Assembly (NCBI RefSeq): GCF_012275575.1
Contig: NZ_NPIH01000109.1
Location: forward strand, 1-61,018
Direction of reading: 5' to 3'
DNA: 61,018 nt
DNA from: Paraburkholderia sp. SG-MS1
GTDB taxonomy: Bacteria > Pseudomonadota > Gammaproteobacteria > Burkholderiales > Burkholderiaceae
A program made the translations under genes and the position numbers. Below are positions 1 to 9,161 of this stretch, one piece after another; positions within the stretch are counted from its first letter, which is position 1; every line of letters begins with the position of its first letter. A model generated the notes under the pieces. That model did not search any database. It worked only from the letters and a program-made list of their open reading frames with translations, and had not been told where the DNA came from.

Positions 1-140
1 ACCGCTTCTTCCACCGCGATTTCATCGAACGGATTCATCGACATCTTCACGTTCGCGATGTCGACGCCCGTGCCGTCCGACTTGACCCGGACTTTCACGT
101 TGTAATCGACCACTCTCTTGACTGGCACCAGGATTTTCAT
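1..140 (-). CDS. etfB: Electron transfer flavoprotein beta subunit, N-terminal fragment
   Basis: The first 46 codons are present and the gene runs off the left edge. The protein begins [20 protein letters not shown] and continues to a [11 protein letters not shown] motif. This is the characteristic N-terminus of EtfB, the AMP-binding small subunit of the ETF heterodimer that passes electrons from acyl-CoA and other dehydrogenases to ETF:quinone oxidoreductase. The ATG at 138-140 is the natural start because it opens directly onto the conserved MKILVPVKR motif. The partner etfA is expected outside the window. Identification rests on the short N-terminal signature, which is highly conserved. 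Confidence 0.9.
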   Translation of the reverse strand, partial: MKILVPVKRVVDYNVKVRVKSDGTGVDIANVKMSMNPFDEIAVEEA

Positions 141-291
141 GCACACGCTCCAAAGTTACGAATACGTCAACCCAACGGACATTATAGCGACTGCCCTCCG
201 GACAGCCTTTTGTCGCGGGCGCTTTAGCACAAGGATATCGCTCCTCAGTGGCGTGACGGCAATAACGAACGATCGTTCTATTTTAATCTCG

Positions 292-319
292 AAAAAACCC
301 GGGCGGCAACCCCGGGTTT
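292..319 (-). terminator. Intrinsic terminator of metNIQ
   Basis: A 9-bp perfect stem (295-303 with 311-319, AAACCCGGG/CCCGGGTTT, 7-nt loop) reads into six T residues on the minus strand. It lies about 60 bp after the metQ stop codon, so it probably ends the metN-metI-metQ transcript before etfB. Confidence 0.85.
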
Positions 320-379
320 CAACTTACGCCTCTAACTCGTCATGGCCGTCGTCTCTTGCCCGATATGCAGGCCGCTCGC

Positions 380-1174
380 TCACCAGGCGGTGATCACCGA
401 CCCACCGAACTTGCTGTCGACAAACTGCTTCACTTCCGGCGAATGGTACGCCGCGACCAGCCTGGCGACCCACGGCTTGTTCCGGTCGGCTTCGCGAATG
501 GCGATGATATTCACGTACGGGCCCTTCGGATCCTCGACGGCGATCGCGTCCTGCTTCGGCTTCAGGCCGGCTTCCATCGCGAAGTTCGTGTTGATGGCGG
601 CCGCGTCGACGTCGTTCAACGAGCGCGGGATTTGCGCGGCGTCAAGTTCGACGATCTTCAACTTTTTCGGATTCTCGACGATATCGAGCGGCGTCGCCTT
701 CAGACCTGCGTCGGCGCGCAGCTTCAGCAGACCCTGCTTCTGCAGCAGCAACAGTGCCCGGCCGCCGTTGGTCGGATCGTTCGGCACTGCAATCTTCGCG
801 CCCGGTTGCAGTTCGGCGAGCGTTTTCACCTTCTTCGAATAAATCCCCATCGGATAGGTGACCGTGTCCGCGATGCGGATGAGCTTATAGCCACGATCCT
901 TCACCTGCGCCTGCAAGTACGGGTCGTGCTGGTAGCTGTTCGCGTCCAGATCGCCGCCGGCGAGCGCAGCGTTGGGCTGCACGTAATCGGAGAATTCGAT
1001 GACCTTGATGTTCAGACCGTTCTTCGCCGCGACCGTCTTCACGACTTCCATGATCTGCGCATGCGGACCGCCGGTGACACCGACCTTGATGCTGTCTTCG
1101 GCGTGGGCCGCCGCGGCGAACAGCGACGCGGCGGCGAACACCCCCGCGAGCTTGAGAATGAAGCGACGTTGCAT
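380..1174 (-). CDS. metQ: D-methionine/methionine ABC transporter substrate-binding protein MetQ
   Basis: This is a 264-residue NlpA/MetQ-family periplasmic protein that captures methionine for the MetNI importer. A Sec signal peptide (residues 1 to about 26, MQRRFILKLAG...AAAAHA) is followed by the family hallmarks: the KVGVTGGPHAQI motif, DYVQPNAALAGGDLDANSYQH and VPNDPTNGGRALLLLQ. I chose the ATG at 1174 because a GGAAAGG Shine-Dalgarno sits just upstream of it; the ATG 15 nt further upstream overlaps that Shine-Dalgarno. There is no cysteine near the signal cleavage point. The protein therefore looks soluble periplasmic, unlike the lipid-anchored E. coli MetQ. It is the last gene of metN-metI-metQ. 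Confidence 0.95.
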   Translation of the reverse strand: MQRRFILKLAGVFAAASLFAAAAHAEDSIKVGVTGGPHAQIMEVVKTVAAKNGLNIKVIEFSDYVQPNAALAGGDLDANSYQHDPYLQAQVKDRGYKLIRIADTVTYPMGIYSKKVKTLAELQPGAKIAVPNDPTNGGRALLLLQKQGLLKLRADAGLKATPLDIVENPKKLKIVELDAAQIPRSLNDVDAAAINTNFAMEAGLKPKQDAIAVEDPKGPYVNIIAIREADRNKPWVARLVAAYHSPEVKQFVDSKFGGSVITAW

Positions 1175-1218
1175 GATGGACCTTTCCAACTCTGTTAGCG
1201 GGTGCCGATGACCCGTGT

Positions 1219-1872
1219 TTATTTATGGCTCAAACGACGCACGAGCCAATCCCCGAATGACTGCACCAGCTGTACGAACACGATCAGGATCACCACGACC
1301 GTCAGCATCACCTCTGGCAGGAAACGCTGATAACCGTAGCGAATACCGAGGTCGCCGAGCCCGCCGCCGCCGATCGCGCCGGCCATCGCCGAATAACCGA
1401 CCAGCGACACGAACGTGATCGTCAAGCCGGCGACCACGCCCGGCAGCGATTCCGGCAGCAACACCTTGAAGACGATCTGGCCGGTGGTCGCGCCCATCGC
1501 CTGGGCCGCTTCGATCAGCCCGCGATCGACCTCGCGCAGCGCGGTCTCGACCAGCCGCGCGATGAACGGCGCGGCGGCGATCGTCAGCGGCACGACCGCT
1601 GCCGCCGTCCCGATCGACGAACCCACGACGAGGCGCGTGAACGGAATCACCGCGACCAGCAGGATGATGAACGGCGTCGAGCGGACCGCATTGACGATCA
1701 CGCCCATTACACGATTCACCGCCACGTTTTCCAGCACGCCCTGACGGTCCGTCAGATACAGCAGCACGCCGAGCGGCAACCCCACCAATGCGCCGACCAG
1801 TCCGGAAATGCCCACCATCACGAGCGTTTCCCAGAACGACTGAACGAACATATCGAACATTTCACTCAACAT
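1219..1872 (-). CDS. metI: Methionine ABC transporter permease MetI
   Basis: A 217-residue, five-helix permease of the MetI family, the membrane channel of the methionine importer. The EAA-type loop that contacts the ATPase is visible ([20 protein letters not shown], about residues 128-147). The preferred start is the ATG at 1872 (MLSEMFDMF), which overlaps the end of metN by 11 nt and implies translational coupling. A few in-frame codons further upstream lie inside metN and are unlikely to be used. The length is normal for the family. Confidence 0.95.
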   Translation of the reverse strand: MLSEMFDMFVQSFWETLVMVGISGLVGALVGLPLGVLLYLTDRQGVLENVAVNRVMGVIVNAVRSTPFIILLVAVIPFTRLVVGSSIGTAAAVVPLTIAAAPFIARLVETALREVDRGLIEAAQAMGATTGQIVFKVLLPESLPGVVAGLTITFVSLVGYSAMAGAIGGGGLGDLGIRYGYQRFLPEVMLTVVVILIVFVQLVQSFGDWLVRRLSHK

Positions 1873-2896
1873 GCGAGAGTTCCTCCACCACCACACCCTG
1901 TTCGCGCAAATACGTCAGCGCCTGCGCCACCTTCGTCGGTTCGCCGCCCGCGAGCACCGCGAGCGAGCCGAACGCCTGCCCCTGGATCTCGTCGATCTGG
2001 CCGTGCAGGATGTTGAAGTCGAGCTCGTAGCGGCGAATCGTTTCCGACAGGATCGGCTGGTCGACACCCGAGCCCGTGAACGCGAGCCGCAGCAAGTGGC
2101 CGCTGCCGGTCTTCAGGCGCTCTCTGACACGCGCCTTCATCGCCGGCGGCAAATCTTGCGCGATCACGTCGCCGATCAGCGCGCGCGTCACTTCATGACG
2201 CGGCTGCAGGAACACGTCGATCACCTTGCCCTCTTCGACCACGCGGCCCGCATCCAGCACCGCGACGCGGTCGCAGACCTGCTTGATCACGTCCATCTGG
2301 TGCGTGATCAGCACGATCGTCAGGTTCAGTTCGCGATTGATGCGCTTGAGCAGGTCGAGAATCGCCCGCGTGGTTTCGGGGTCGAGCGCGGAGGTGGCCT
2401 CGTCCGAGAGCAGCACTTTCGGCTTGCTCGCCAGTGCGCGCGCGATGCCCACGCGCTGCTTCTGCCCGCCGCTGATCTGCGCCGGATAGCGGTCCTTCTG
2501 CGCCGACAGACCGACCAGATCGAGCAGCGGCAGCACATTCGCTTCGATCTCGTCGCGCTTCATGCCGGCGAGTTCGAGCGGCAGCGCGACGTTTTCGTAC
2601 ACGGTGCGCGACGACAGCAGGTTGAAGTGCTGGAAGATCATGCCGATCTCGCGGCGCGCCTCGCGCAACTGCGCGGCAGGCAGCGTGGTCAGATCGCGCC
2701 CGTCGACGACGATATTGCCTTCGGACGGCCGCGTCAGCAGGTTGATGGTGCGCACGAGCGTACTCTTGCCTGCGCCGCTGCGGCCGATGATGCCGAACAC
2801 CTCACCGGCCGGAATCGACAGATTGACGTTGTGCAGCGCCTCGACCCAGCCCCGGGGCCCGGCGAACCGCTGGGAAATGTTGCGTATTTCGATCAT
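1862..2896 (-). CDS. metN: Methionine ABC transporter ATP-binding protein MetN
   Basis: A 344-residue ABC ATPase that powers MetI. Visible motifs are Walker A (GRSGAGKST, about residues 38-46), Q-loop (IFQHFNLL), signature (ISGGQKQR), Walker B ([12 protein letters not shown]) and the H-loop (ITHQMD). The C-terminal ~90 residues form the NIL regulatory domain, which in E. coli MetN binds methionine and causes trans-inhibition of uptake. It is first in the metN-metI-metQ operon. The 242-bp divergent region upstream (2897-3138) should hold its promoter; I saw no recognisable SAM riboswitch there. Confidence 0.97.
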   Translation of the reverse strand: MIEIRNISQRFAGPRGWVEALHNVNLSIPAGEVFGIIGRSGAGKSTLVRTINLLTRPSEGNIVVDGRDLTTLPAAQLREARREIGMIFQHFNLLSSRTVYENVALPLELAGMKRDEIEANVLPLLDLVGLSAQKDRYPAQISGGQKQRVGIARALASKPKVLLSDEATSALDPETTRAILDLLKRINRELNLTIVLITHQMDVIKQVCDRVAVLDAGRVVEEGKVIDVFLQPRHEVTRALIGDVIAQDLPPAMKARVRERLKTGSGHLLRLAFTGSGVDQPILSETIRRYELDFNILHGQIDEIQGQAFGSLAVLAGGEPTKVAQALTYLREQGVVVEELSHVE

Positions 2897-3138
2897 GGAA
2901 AAACGAAACGGCGGACTCTGTCACCGAGCGTTGTGCGCTCCCGACAAGCAGCCGCCGTTGCTTTTATTGGGATTTGGAGGCCGTAATTCTACCGCAGGGC
3001 CGACATTTCCTTTAATAATCAATTACGATCTTTTCATAACCTCCGAGCATTAGAGGGTGGCGAGACATGCAATGCTCGCGGGGCGGGCATCGCTGCGGCT
3101 ATGATTCGGGCGAACGAAAATCAGGACGAGCCGCAGCC

Positions 3139-4041
3139 ATGGAAATATCCGGAAACAACAACGTGCGCGCGAGCGGCGGCAAGCAGAACGTCGACGGGCC
3201 GCAGCGCTCGTCGGTCACGACAGCCGATGGTGTCGCATTGCCCTTGTACCGCTGGCCGGCCAGCGGGCCGCTGCGCGCCACCGTCGCACTGTTGCACGGC
3301 CTAGCCGAGCATGCGGGCCGTTACGCCGCGCTGGCCGGGCGGCTGAACGCGGCGGGCATCGAACTAGTCGCGATCGACCTGCGCGGCCACGGACACGCGC
3401 CCGGCAAGCGGGTCTCCGTGAAGCGTTTCGACGACTATCTGCTCGACGCGCAGGCGCTGCTCGACGCCGCCGCGCAAAGCTGCGCGCCGCTCTTTCTGAT
3501 GGGCCACAGCATGGGTGGCGCGATCGCCGCGCTGTACGCGATCGAGCGGCTCGACGCGAGCGGCCGGCGGCTGGGCGGTCTGATCCTGTCGAGTCCCGCG
3601 CTCGCGCCGGGACGCGACGTGCCACGCTGGATGCTTGCACTGAGTCAGGTGATCAGCCGTATCTACCCAGGTTTCCCGGCGATGAAAATCGACGCCGCGC
3701 TGCTATCGCGCCTTCAGCCGGTCGTGAACGCCAATCTCAACGATCCGCTCGTGCATCATGGCGCAATTCCGGCGCGCACCGGCGCGGAGCTGTTGCTGGC
3801 GATGGCGCGGATCGAACGTGGCCGTGCGGGTTTGCGCATGCCGTTGCTGGTGTACCACGGCACCGCGGACAAACTCACCGAGCCCGAAGGCAGCCGCGCC
3901 TTCGGCCAGCACGCGGGCTCGCCGGACAAGACGCTCACGCTGCACGAAGGCAGCTATCACGAGACGATGAATGATCTCGACCGCGACCGCGTGATCGAGG
4001 CGCTGATCGATTGGATCGAGAAGCGGGCGGTGGGGCGTTGA
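3139..4041 (+). CDS. Alpha/beta hydrolase, monoacylglycerol lipase/lysophospholipase-like
   Basis: A 300-residue serine hydrolase of the Hydrolase_4 (lysophospholipase PldB/monoglyceride lipase) type. Visible features are the oxyanion segment LLHGLAEHAGRY (about residues 52-63), the nucleophile elbow GHSMGG (Ser near residue 124), an acid in the YHGTADKLTEP strand and the catalytic His in EGSYHETMND near the C-terminus. No signal peptide is seen, so it is likely cytosolic. I chose the ATG at 3139 because the preceding codons are atypical and the conserved region starts downstream. It is transcribed alone, divergently from metN. The natural substrate is not deducible; short- or long-chain monoacylglycerols are the family precedent. 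Confidence 0.85.
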   Translation: MEISGNNNVRASGGKQNVDGPQRSSVTTADGVALPLYRWPASGPLRATVALLHGLAEHAGRYAALAGRLNAAGIELVAIDLRGHGHAPGKRVSVKRFDDYLLDAQALLDAAAQSCAPLFLMGHSMGGAIAALYAIERLDASGRRLGGLILSSPALAPGRDVPRWMLALSQVISRIYPGFPAMKIDAALLSRLQPVVNANLNDPLVHHGAIPARTGAELLLAMARIERGRAGLRMPLLVYHGTADKLTEPEGSRAFGQHAGSPDKTLTLHEGSYHETMNDLDRDRVIEALIDWIEKRAVGR

Positions 4042-4187
4042 GCGTTTGATGCGAGGGGGCAAAGCGTGGGGCTTGCTCGCGCCGGCCACCGATTGCCTGT
4101 TGCCGCTCGCAGACGGCTCGCTGTGATGCGCCGCCAATCTGCGGCGCGCCGCCGGCCACAACAGTCACAGCCATCCGTTGCGCCCGC

Positions 4188-4988
4188 CTAACGCTTCCAG
4201 TCCGGCGCGCGCTTGTCGATGAATGCCTGCACGCCTTCGAGCGCGGCGTCATCCATCATGTTGCAGGCCATCGTCTGGCCGGCCAGCTGGTAAGCCGCCT
4301 CGATGCCCATTTCGAGCTGGCGATAGAAAAGCCCCTTTCCAGCGCTCACCGCTTCGACCGGTTTCGCGCAGATCGTCGCGGCAAGCCGCGCGAGTTCCGC
4401 GTCGAGGGCGTCGGCGGGAACCACGCGGTTCACGAGGCCCTGCTGCTTCGCTTCGGCGGCATCGATGAACTCGCCGGTGAGCAGCATGTCGAGCGCCGCC
4501 TTGCGCGACAGGTTGCGCGAGAGCGGCACCGAAGGCGTCGCGCAGAACAGCCCCAGGTTCACGCCGGACACGGCGAAACGCGCGCAGTCCGCCGCGACCG
4601 CCAGATCGCACATCGCCACCAGTTGACAGCCGGCCGCCGTGGCAATGCCCTGCACGCGCGCGATCACCGGTTGCGGCATACGCTGGATCGTCATCATCAG
4701 CTTCGTGCAGCGGGCGAACAGCCGCTGGTAATAAGCGAGCGATGGCGCCGCGCGCATTTCCTTCAGATCGTGCCCCGCGCAGAACGCCCGCCCCGCGCCC
4801 GCGATGACGACCACGCGCGCATCCGACGCCGCAATCTGCGCCAACGCACTCTGCATCTCGTCGAGCAAACCCTCGGAGAGCGCGTTGAACGCGTCAGGCC
4901 GGTTCATCGTCAACAGCACGACACCCGGCACCCGATACGCATCGTGTTCGATCTCGATCAGTGAAGCGCTGCTCGCCTCCGTGTTCAT
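4188..4988 (-). CDS. Enoyl-CoA hydratase/isomerase family protein, ECHDC3-like
   Basis: A 266-residue crotonase-fold protein. The CoA/oxyanion motifs GAGRAFCAGHDL (about residues 67-78) and the later VNLGLFCATPSVPLSRNL segment match the ECHDC3 subgroup. In that subgroup the second catalytic glutamate region of classical enoyl-CoA hydratase is replaced by GLFC/STP, so true hydratase activity is uncertain. The start at 4988 has a strong GAGGAG Shine-Dalgarno. It is 53 bp downstream of the histone-deacetylase-like gene on the same strand and is probably co-transcribed with it. Substrate unknown. Confidence 0.88.
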   Translation of the reverse strand: MNTEASSASLIEIEHDAYRVPGVVLLTMNRPDAFNALSEGLLDEMQSALAQIAASDARVVVIAGAGRAFCAGHDLKEMRAAPSLAYYQRLFARCTKLMMTIQRMPQPVIARVQGIATAAGCQLVAMCDLAVAADCARFAVSGVNLGLFCATPSVPLSRNLSRKAALDMLLTGEFIDAAEAKQQGLVNRVVPADALDAELARLAATICAKPVEAVSAGKGLFYRQLEMGIEAAYQLAGQTMACNMMDDAALEGVQAFIDKRAPDWKR

Positions 4989-5041
4989 GGCTCGCTCCTC
5001 ATTCGCGTTGCGTAGTTGCCGCCAGTGGTACGGCAAGCCGC

Positions 5042-5965
5042 TCAGATGCCGGCCAGCGAGCGCATGTGCGCGACCACGCTGCGTCCAAGCGCCGACAGGT
5101 TGTAGCCGCCCTCGAGACAACTGACGATGCGTCCGCGCGCATGGCGTTTCGCGATCTCGCACATCTGATCGGTGATCCATGCGTAGTCGTCTTCGACGAG
5201 GCCCATGTTGCCGAGGTCGTCCTCGCGATGCGCGTCGAAGCCCGCCGAGATAAACAGCATTTCCGGCTTGAATTCATGCAGGCGCGGCAGCCACAGCATG
5301 TCCACCGCCTCGCGCACCTCCATGCCCTTCGAACGCGCGGGCATCGGCACGTTGCACATGTTGGACGCCTGATTGTCGGCGCCGGTGAACGGATAGAACG
5401 GATGCTGGAAGATGCTGCACATCAGCACGCGCGGGTCGCCCGAGAAGGCCGCTTCAGTGCCGTTGCCGTGATGCACGTCGAAGTCGATGATCGCCACGCG
5501 CTGCAGCCCGTGCACGTCGAGCGCATGACGCGCGGCGATCGCGACGTTGTTGAAGAAGCAGAAGCCCATCGCGCGCGCCGGCTCCGCGTGATGGCCGGGC
5601 GGACGCACGCTGCAGAAGGCGTTGTTGTAACGGCCTTCGATCACCGCGTCGGTCGCGGCCACCGCGGCGCCCGCCGCACGTAACGCGGCTTGCAACGTGT
5701 GGGAGTTCATCGTCGTATCGGGATCGATCTCGGCGATGCCTTCGGCGGGCGAACGGCTGCGGATGTAGTCGACGTGCGCTTGCGTATGCACGCGCAGCAG
5801 CGCGGCTTCGTCGACGAGCGGCGCGGACTCGCGCTCGATCAGCGAGTCGATGCGACTCGCGATCAATTGATCTTCGATGGCCTGCAGGCGCGCGGGACAT
5901 TCAGGATGCCATTGCCCCATGTCGTGCAGCAGACAATCGGCGTGAGAATAAAAGCCTGTTGCCAT
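5042..5965 (-). CDS. Histone deacetylase-like zinc amidohydrolase (acetylpolyamine amidohydrolase family)
   Basis: A 307-residue class II HDAC-like deacetylase. The HDAC signature is clear: RPPGHHAEPARAMGFCFFNN (about residues 130-149), the zinc ligands in IIDFDVHHGNGTE, and later FISAGFDAHREDDLG and CLEGGYNLSALG. Bacterial relatives act on acetylpolyamines or other acetylated amines, or on acetyl-lysine. The start MATGFYSHADCL at 5965 aligns with the family N-terminus, although its ribosome-binding site is weak. It is upstream of, and probably in an operon with, the ECHDC3-like gene. A 201-bp divergent region separates it from mltB. Confidence 0.93.
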   Translation of the reverse strand: MATGFYSHADCLLHDMGQWHPECPARLQAIEDQLIASRIDSLIERESAPLVDEAALLRVHTQAHVDYIRSRSPAEGIAEIDPDTTMNSHTLQAALRAAGAAVAATDAVIEGRYNNAFCSVRPPGHHAEPARAMGFCFFNNVAIAARHALDVHGLQRVAIIDFDVHHGNGTEAAFSGDPRVLMCSIFQHPFYPFTGADNQASNMCNVPMPARSKGMEVREAVDMLWLPRLHEFKPEMLFISAGFDAHREDDLGNMGLVEDDYAWITDQMCEIAKRHARGRIVSCLEGGYNLSALGRSVVAHMRSLAGI

Positions 5966-6166
5966 GATTTTGTTCTGCCACGCGAACGCCTTCGCAGCGC
6001 GCGTAGCGTGTCTCCTTCCAGAGGCGCACCCTCGCGGCGCGCCGACATTCGTCAAGTTACCACACGATGCCGCTGTGACGAGTTCGACACGGTTTTGCAG
6101 AAGGCGTCGGGTATACTGCCCCGAATCTTTTTCCCCGTCTCCCGCACACTGCACCCCTTGCTCACT

Positions 6167-7396
6167 ATGACCGTCAAGCTTGCTCTGTCTGCACGAAACC
6201 GGCTTCATCTCGGCGCGCTGGCCGCCTCATTGTCCGTCGCATCGTGCTTGGTCATGGCAACCAGTCCGGCGCTCGCGCAAGGCGTCGGCAAGAAACAGCC
6301 GGTACTGCTCGCGCAAGGCCAGCCGCAACCGTCCGTGCCGCAAGGGCAAACGTTTGAAGAAGAGATCATCCCGCAGCGCTACGCGAACAATGCGAATGTC
6401 GACGCGTTCATCAACGACATGGTCGCGCGCTACGACTTCGACGAGTCCGCGCTGCACACCCTGTTCGCTGGCGTCAGCTATTCAGCGACCGCGGTCAAGC
6501 TCGTCACGCCCTCGCCGTCGCCGGCAGTGAAGAACTGGCGCGTGTATCAGTCGCGCTTTCTTGACCCGGTTCGCATCAACGCCGGTGTGCGCTTCTGGCG
6601 CGAGAACCAGGCCACGCTGCAACGCGCGTACGAAGAATTCGGCGTGCCGCCGGAAGTGATCGTCGGCATCATCGGCGTGGAAACGATCTACGGCCGCTAC
6701 ATGGGCAACTTCCGCGTGCTCGACGCACTGACCACACTCAGCTTCGACTACCCGAACACCGCCAATCGCGGCGACCGTCAGGCCACCTTCCGCAAGAATC
6801 TCGAAGACTATCTGGTGTGGACGCGCGACGCGCAGATCGACCCGACCACGGTGCTCGGCTCGTACACCGGCGCGATCGGCATTCCGCAGTTCCTGCCGAG
6901 CAGCATCACGCAATACGCGGTGGACTACGACGGCAACAAGCACATCGACCTGCGCACGAGCCCGGCGGACGCGATCGGCAGCGTGGCGAACTATCTTCGT
7001 CAGAACGGCTGGGAAAGCGGCCGGCCTGTGGTGTGGCGGATCGGCTCCGACGCCGGCAGCCTTGGCGTCGCGCAAGCGGCCGCCGACGGCCAGCCTGAGC
7101 CGCACTGGCCGCTCGAACAGTTGCTGCGCGCCGGACTGCTGCTGAACGAACCGGGCGTGGACGTCGCGTCGGAGGCCGGCACGCCGGTGACGGTGGTCGA
7201 CCTGCCGTCGCCGGGACGCGGCACCGAGTTCAAGCTGGGGCTGAAGAATTTCTACGTGCTGACGCGCTATAACCGCAGCTTCTTTTATGCGCTGGCGGTG
7301 TACCAGCTGGGCCAGAAGGTCAAAGCGCAGATGGAGGCAGGCAACGCGGTGAACGGCGCCAATGGCGCGGCGGCCCCGAACGGCGATCCGCAATAG
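6167..7396 (+). CDS. mltB: Lytic murein transglycosylase B
   Basis: A 409-residue SLT_2 (MltB) family enzyme that cleaves the MurNAc-GlcNAc bond with formation of 1,6-anhydroMurNAc. Visible features are the catalytic glutamate motif VGIIGVETIYGRYMG (about residues 163-177), the IGIPQFLPSSITQYA motif and a C-terminal NFYVLTRYNRS segment. The N-terminal export signal is ambiguous. VAS-Cys (about residues 24-27) fits a lipobox, as expected for MltB lipoproteins, but a signal peptidase I site ALA-Q follows about ten residues later. The start ATG at 6167 opens onto the signal sequence. It is convergent with cysM. Confidence 0.93.
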   Translation: MTVKLALSARNRLHLGALAASLSVASCLVMATSPALAQGVGKKQPVLLAQGQPQPSVPQGQTFEEEIIPQRYANNANVDAFINDMVARYDFDESALHTLFAGVSYSATAVKLVTPSPSPAVKNWRVYQSRFLDPVRINAGVRFWRENQATLQRAYEEFGVPPEVIVGIIGVETIYGRYMGNFRVLDALTTLSFDYPNTANRGDRQATFRKNLEDYLVWTRDAQIDPTTVLGSYTGAIGIPQFLPSSITQYAVDYDGNKHIDLRTSPADAIGSVANYLRQNGWESGRPVVWRIGSDAGSLGVAQAAADGQPEPHWPLEQLLRAGLLLNEPGVDVASEAGTPVTVVDLPSPGRGTEFKLGLKNFYVLTRYNRSFFYALAVYQLGQKVKAQMEAGNAVNGANGAAAPNGDPQ

Positions 7397-7444
7397 AGCG
7401 ATGGTGACGCGCGTGCTCTGTGCGCCTCACACCAGCGAACATAA

Positions 7445-7473
7445 AAAAAGCGCCGGTTCGACCGGCGCTTTTT
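7445..7473. terminator. Bidirectional terminator between mltB and cysM
   Basis: A perfect 13-bp stem (7445-7457 with 7461-7473) with a TCG loop, flanked by A5 and T5 tracts. It therefore works on both strands and serves the convergent mltB and cysM genes. Confidence 0.93.
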
Positions 7474-7498
7474 CATAGGCGGGCGTGGCGATGCACGC

Positions 7499-8401
7499 TC
7501 AAGCGGGAAAGACTCCGGTGGACAGATACCGGTCGCCGCGATCGCAGACGATGAACACGATCGTCGCATTCTCGACCTGGCGCGCGATACGCAGCGCGAC
7601 CTCGCATGCGCCGCCCGACGAAATGCCGGCGAAGATGCCTTCGACCGATGCCATCCGGCGCGCCATCGCTTCCGCGGCGGCCTGGCTCACGTTCTCGACG
7701 CGATCCACGCGGCTACGGTCGAAAATTTTCGGCAGATAAGCTTCCGGCCATTTGCGAATACCCGGAATGCGCGAGCCTTCCTCGGGCTGCGCGCCGATGA
7801 TCTCGATCGCCTGATTCTGCGTCTTCAGATAAGTGGAGACGCCCATGATCGTGCCGGTCGTCCCCATCGACGAGACGAAGTGCGTGATGCGCCCTTCGGT
7901 GTCGCGCCAGATTTCAGGGCCCGTGCCCTCGATGTGCGAAGCCGGATTGTCCGGATTCGCGAACTGGTCGAGGATGATGCCTTTGCCTTCGCGCTGCATC
8001 TGCTCGGCCAGATCGCGCGCGTACTCCATGCCGCCGGTCACGGGCGTCAGAACGATCTGCGCACCATAGGCCGCCATGCTCTGACGGCGTTCCACCGACA
8101 GGTCTTCCGGCATGATCAGCACCATCTTGTAGCCACGGATCGCCGCCGCCATCGCGAGCGCGATGCCAGTGTTGCCGCTCGTCGATTCGATCAGCGTGTC
8201 GCCCGGCTTGATGCGCCCGCGGGCTTCCGCTTTCTTGATCATCGACAGCGCCGGGCGATCCTTCACCGATCCCGCGGGATTGTTGCCCTCGAGTTTCGCA
8301 AGCACGACGTTATTGCGGCTGCGGATTTCGTCGTCGGGAAGCCGGACGAGTTGCACGAGCGGCGTATTGCCGATCGTATCTTCAATCGTTTTGTAAGCCA
8401 T
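7499..8401 (-). CDS. cysM: Cysteine synthase B (O-acetylserine sulfhydrylase B)
   Basis: A 300-residue PLP enzyme forming cysteine from O-acetylserine and sulfide or thiosulfate. The PLP lysine is Lys47 in NPAGSVKDRP. The substrate loop STSGNTG and the phosphate-binding GTTGT are present, and IPGIRKWPEAYLPKIFD is typical of CysM rather than CysK. The length is normal for CysM. It is monocistronic in appearance, with terminators upstream (after comEA) and downstream. Confidence 0.95.
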   Translation of the reverse strand: MAYKTIEDTIGNTPLVQLVRLPDDEIRSRNNVVLAKLEGNNPAGSVKDRPALSMIKKAEARGRIKPGDTLIESTSGNTGIALAMAAAIRGYKMVLIMPEDLSVERRQSMAAYGAQIVLTPVTGGMEYARDLAEQMQREGKGIILDQFANPDNPASHIEGTGPEIWRDTEGRITHFVSSMGTTGTIMGVSTYLKTQNQAIEIIGAQPEEGSRIPGIRKWPEAYLPKIFDRSRVDRVENVSQAAAEAMARRMASVEGIFAGISSGGACEVALRIARQVENATIVFIVCDRGDRYLSTGVFPA

Positions 8402-8576
8402 ATCGGTTCAGGTGCTGTCGCTGCGCGGAGTCTTCAATCCATCGATTCTAAACCACCGTGCTCGCCGCTGCCGTGCGGCCCTTCTGGCGGCATGGATGCA
8501 ATACGGTCGTCGCGGGCGTCCGCCCTGCTACTGCGACGCGGGAAAAAACCGACCTGAGCCGTGCGCCCCGCCACGC

Positions 8577-8603
8577 AAAAAACCCGCGACTGAGAACCGC
8601 GGG
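8577..8603 (-). terminator. Intrinsic terminator downstream of the comEA-like gene
   Basis: The stem CCCGCG/CGCGGG (8583-8588 with 8598-8603, 9-nt loop) is followed by six T residues on the minus strand. It separates the hldD-comEA side from cysM. Confidence 0.75.
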
Positions 8604-8669
8604 AGCCAGTCATCTGCATGACAGCTGAAGGAGTGTTCGTTCTACTCCGACCATGAAGGGGATACCGGC

Positions 8670-8713
8670 CGCGGGCCGTGCGCGCAGTGAAGCAACCGCG
8701 CGCACGGCCCGCG
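8670..8713. repeat. 16-bp perfect inverted repeat at the 3' end of the comEA-like gene
   Basis: The arms 8670-8685 and 8698-8713 are perfect complements with a 12-nt loop. The repeat begins 5 bp after the comEA-like stop codon. It lacks a T tract, so it may be an mRNA 3' stabilising hairpin, or a pause element ahead of the true terminator about 70 bp further on. Confidence 0.8.
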
Positions 8714-8718
8714 TCGGC

Positions 8719-9084
8719 TTATTTCTTCACCGCCACTGCAGGATTGCTTTTGGACGCGTCCGCCGGAGCGGCCGCGCCTTTGCTCTGTGCAGCCGCCGCA
8801 ACCTGCGTGCTAGCAGCCGCGCCAGCCGGACCGACAGCGAGACCCTCCGCCTGCAGGCGCTCGACGGTATGCCCGCCCATGCCTTTGACGCGCTTGCCGA
8901 GATCGGCCGGGTCCTTGAACGGACCATGCGCTGCACGCTCGTCGAGAATGGCCTTCGCTTTGGCAGCACCGATGCCTTTGATGCCGCGCAGCGCATCCTC
9001 GTTAGCCGTGTTGACGTCGACCGCCGCATACGCATGGCCGAATGCGGCGAGCATGGCCGCGGTAACCAGAATTTTTCGAAACAT
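8719..9084 (-). CDS. ComEA-like helix-hairpin-helix DNA-binding protein
   Basis: A 121-residue secreted protein. The signal peptide (residues 1 to about 20, MFRKILVTAAMLAAFGHAYA) is followed by a single helix-hairpin-helix domain (VDVNTANEDALRGIKGIGAA ... DLGKRVKGMGGHTVERL, about residues 22-82), then a ~35-residue Ala-rich tail. The family precedent is ComEA, which binds incoming DNA in the periplasm during competence or type-IV-pilus uptake. The start at 9084 follows a GGGAGG Shine-Dalgarno. It lies 77 bp downstream of hldD on the same strand. A role in DNA uptake is inference only; no other competence gene is nearby. Confidence 0.85.
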   Translation of the reverse strand: MFRKILVTAAMLAAFGHAYAAVDVNTANEDALRGIKGIGAAKAKAILDERAAHGPFKDPADLGKRVKGMGGHTVERLQAEGLAVGPAGAAASTQVAAAAQSKGAAAPADASKSNPAVAVKK

Positions 9085-9161
9085 GTGGAACCTCCCTCGT
9101 ACAACCGGTTGGCGACCATCACCAACCGGGAGATTCCAGTTTAAAGAGGGATCCGAATTAT

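Larger units (their letters stand above)
8402..8718. other. Intergenic region between comEA-like gene and cysM
   Basis: A 317-bp non-coding stretch. It holds the 16-bp inverted repeat directly after the comEA-like gene (8670-8713), a terminator (8577-8603) and, next to cysM, the presumed cysM promoter. No open reading frame here looks coding. Confidence 0.6.
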
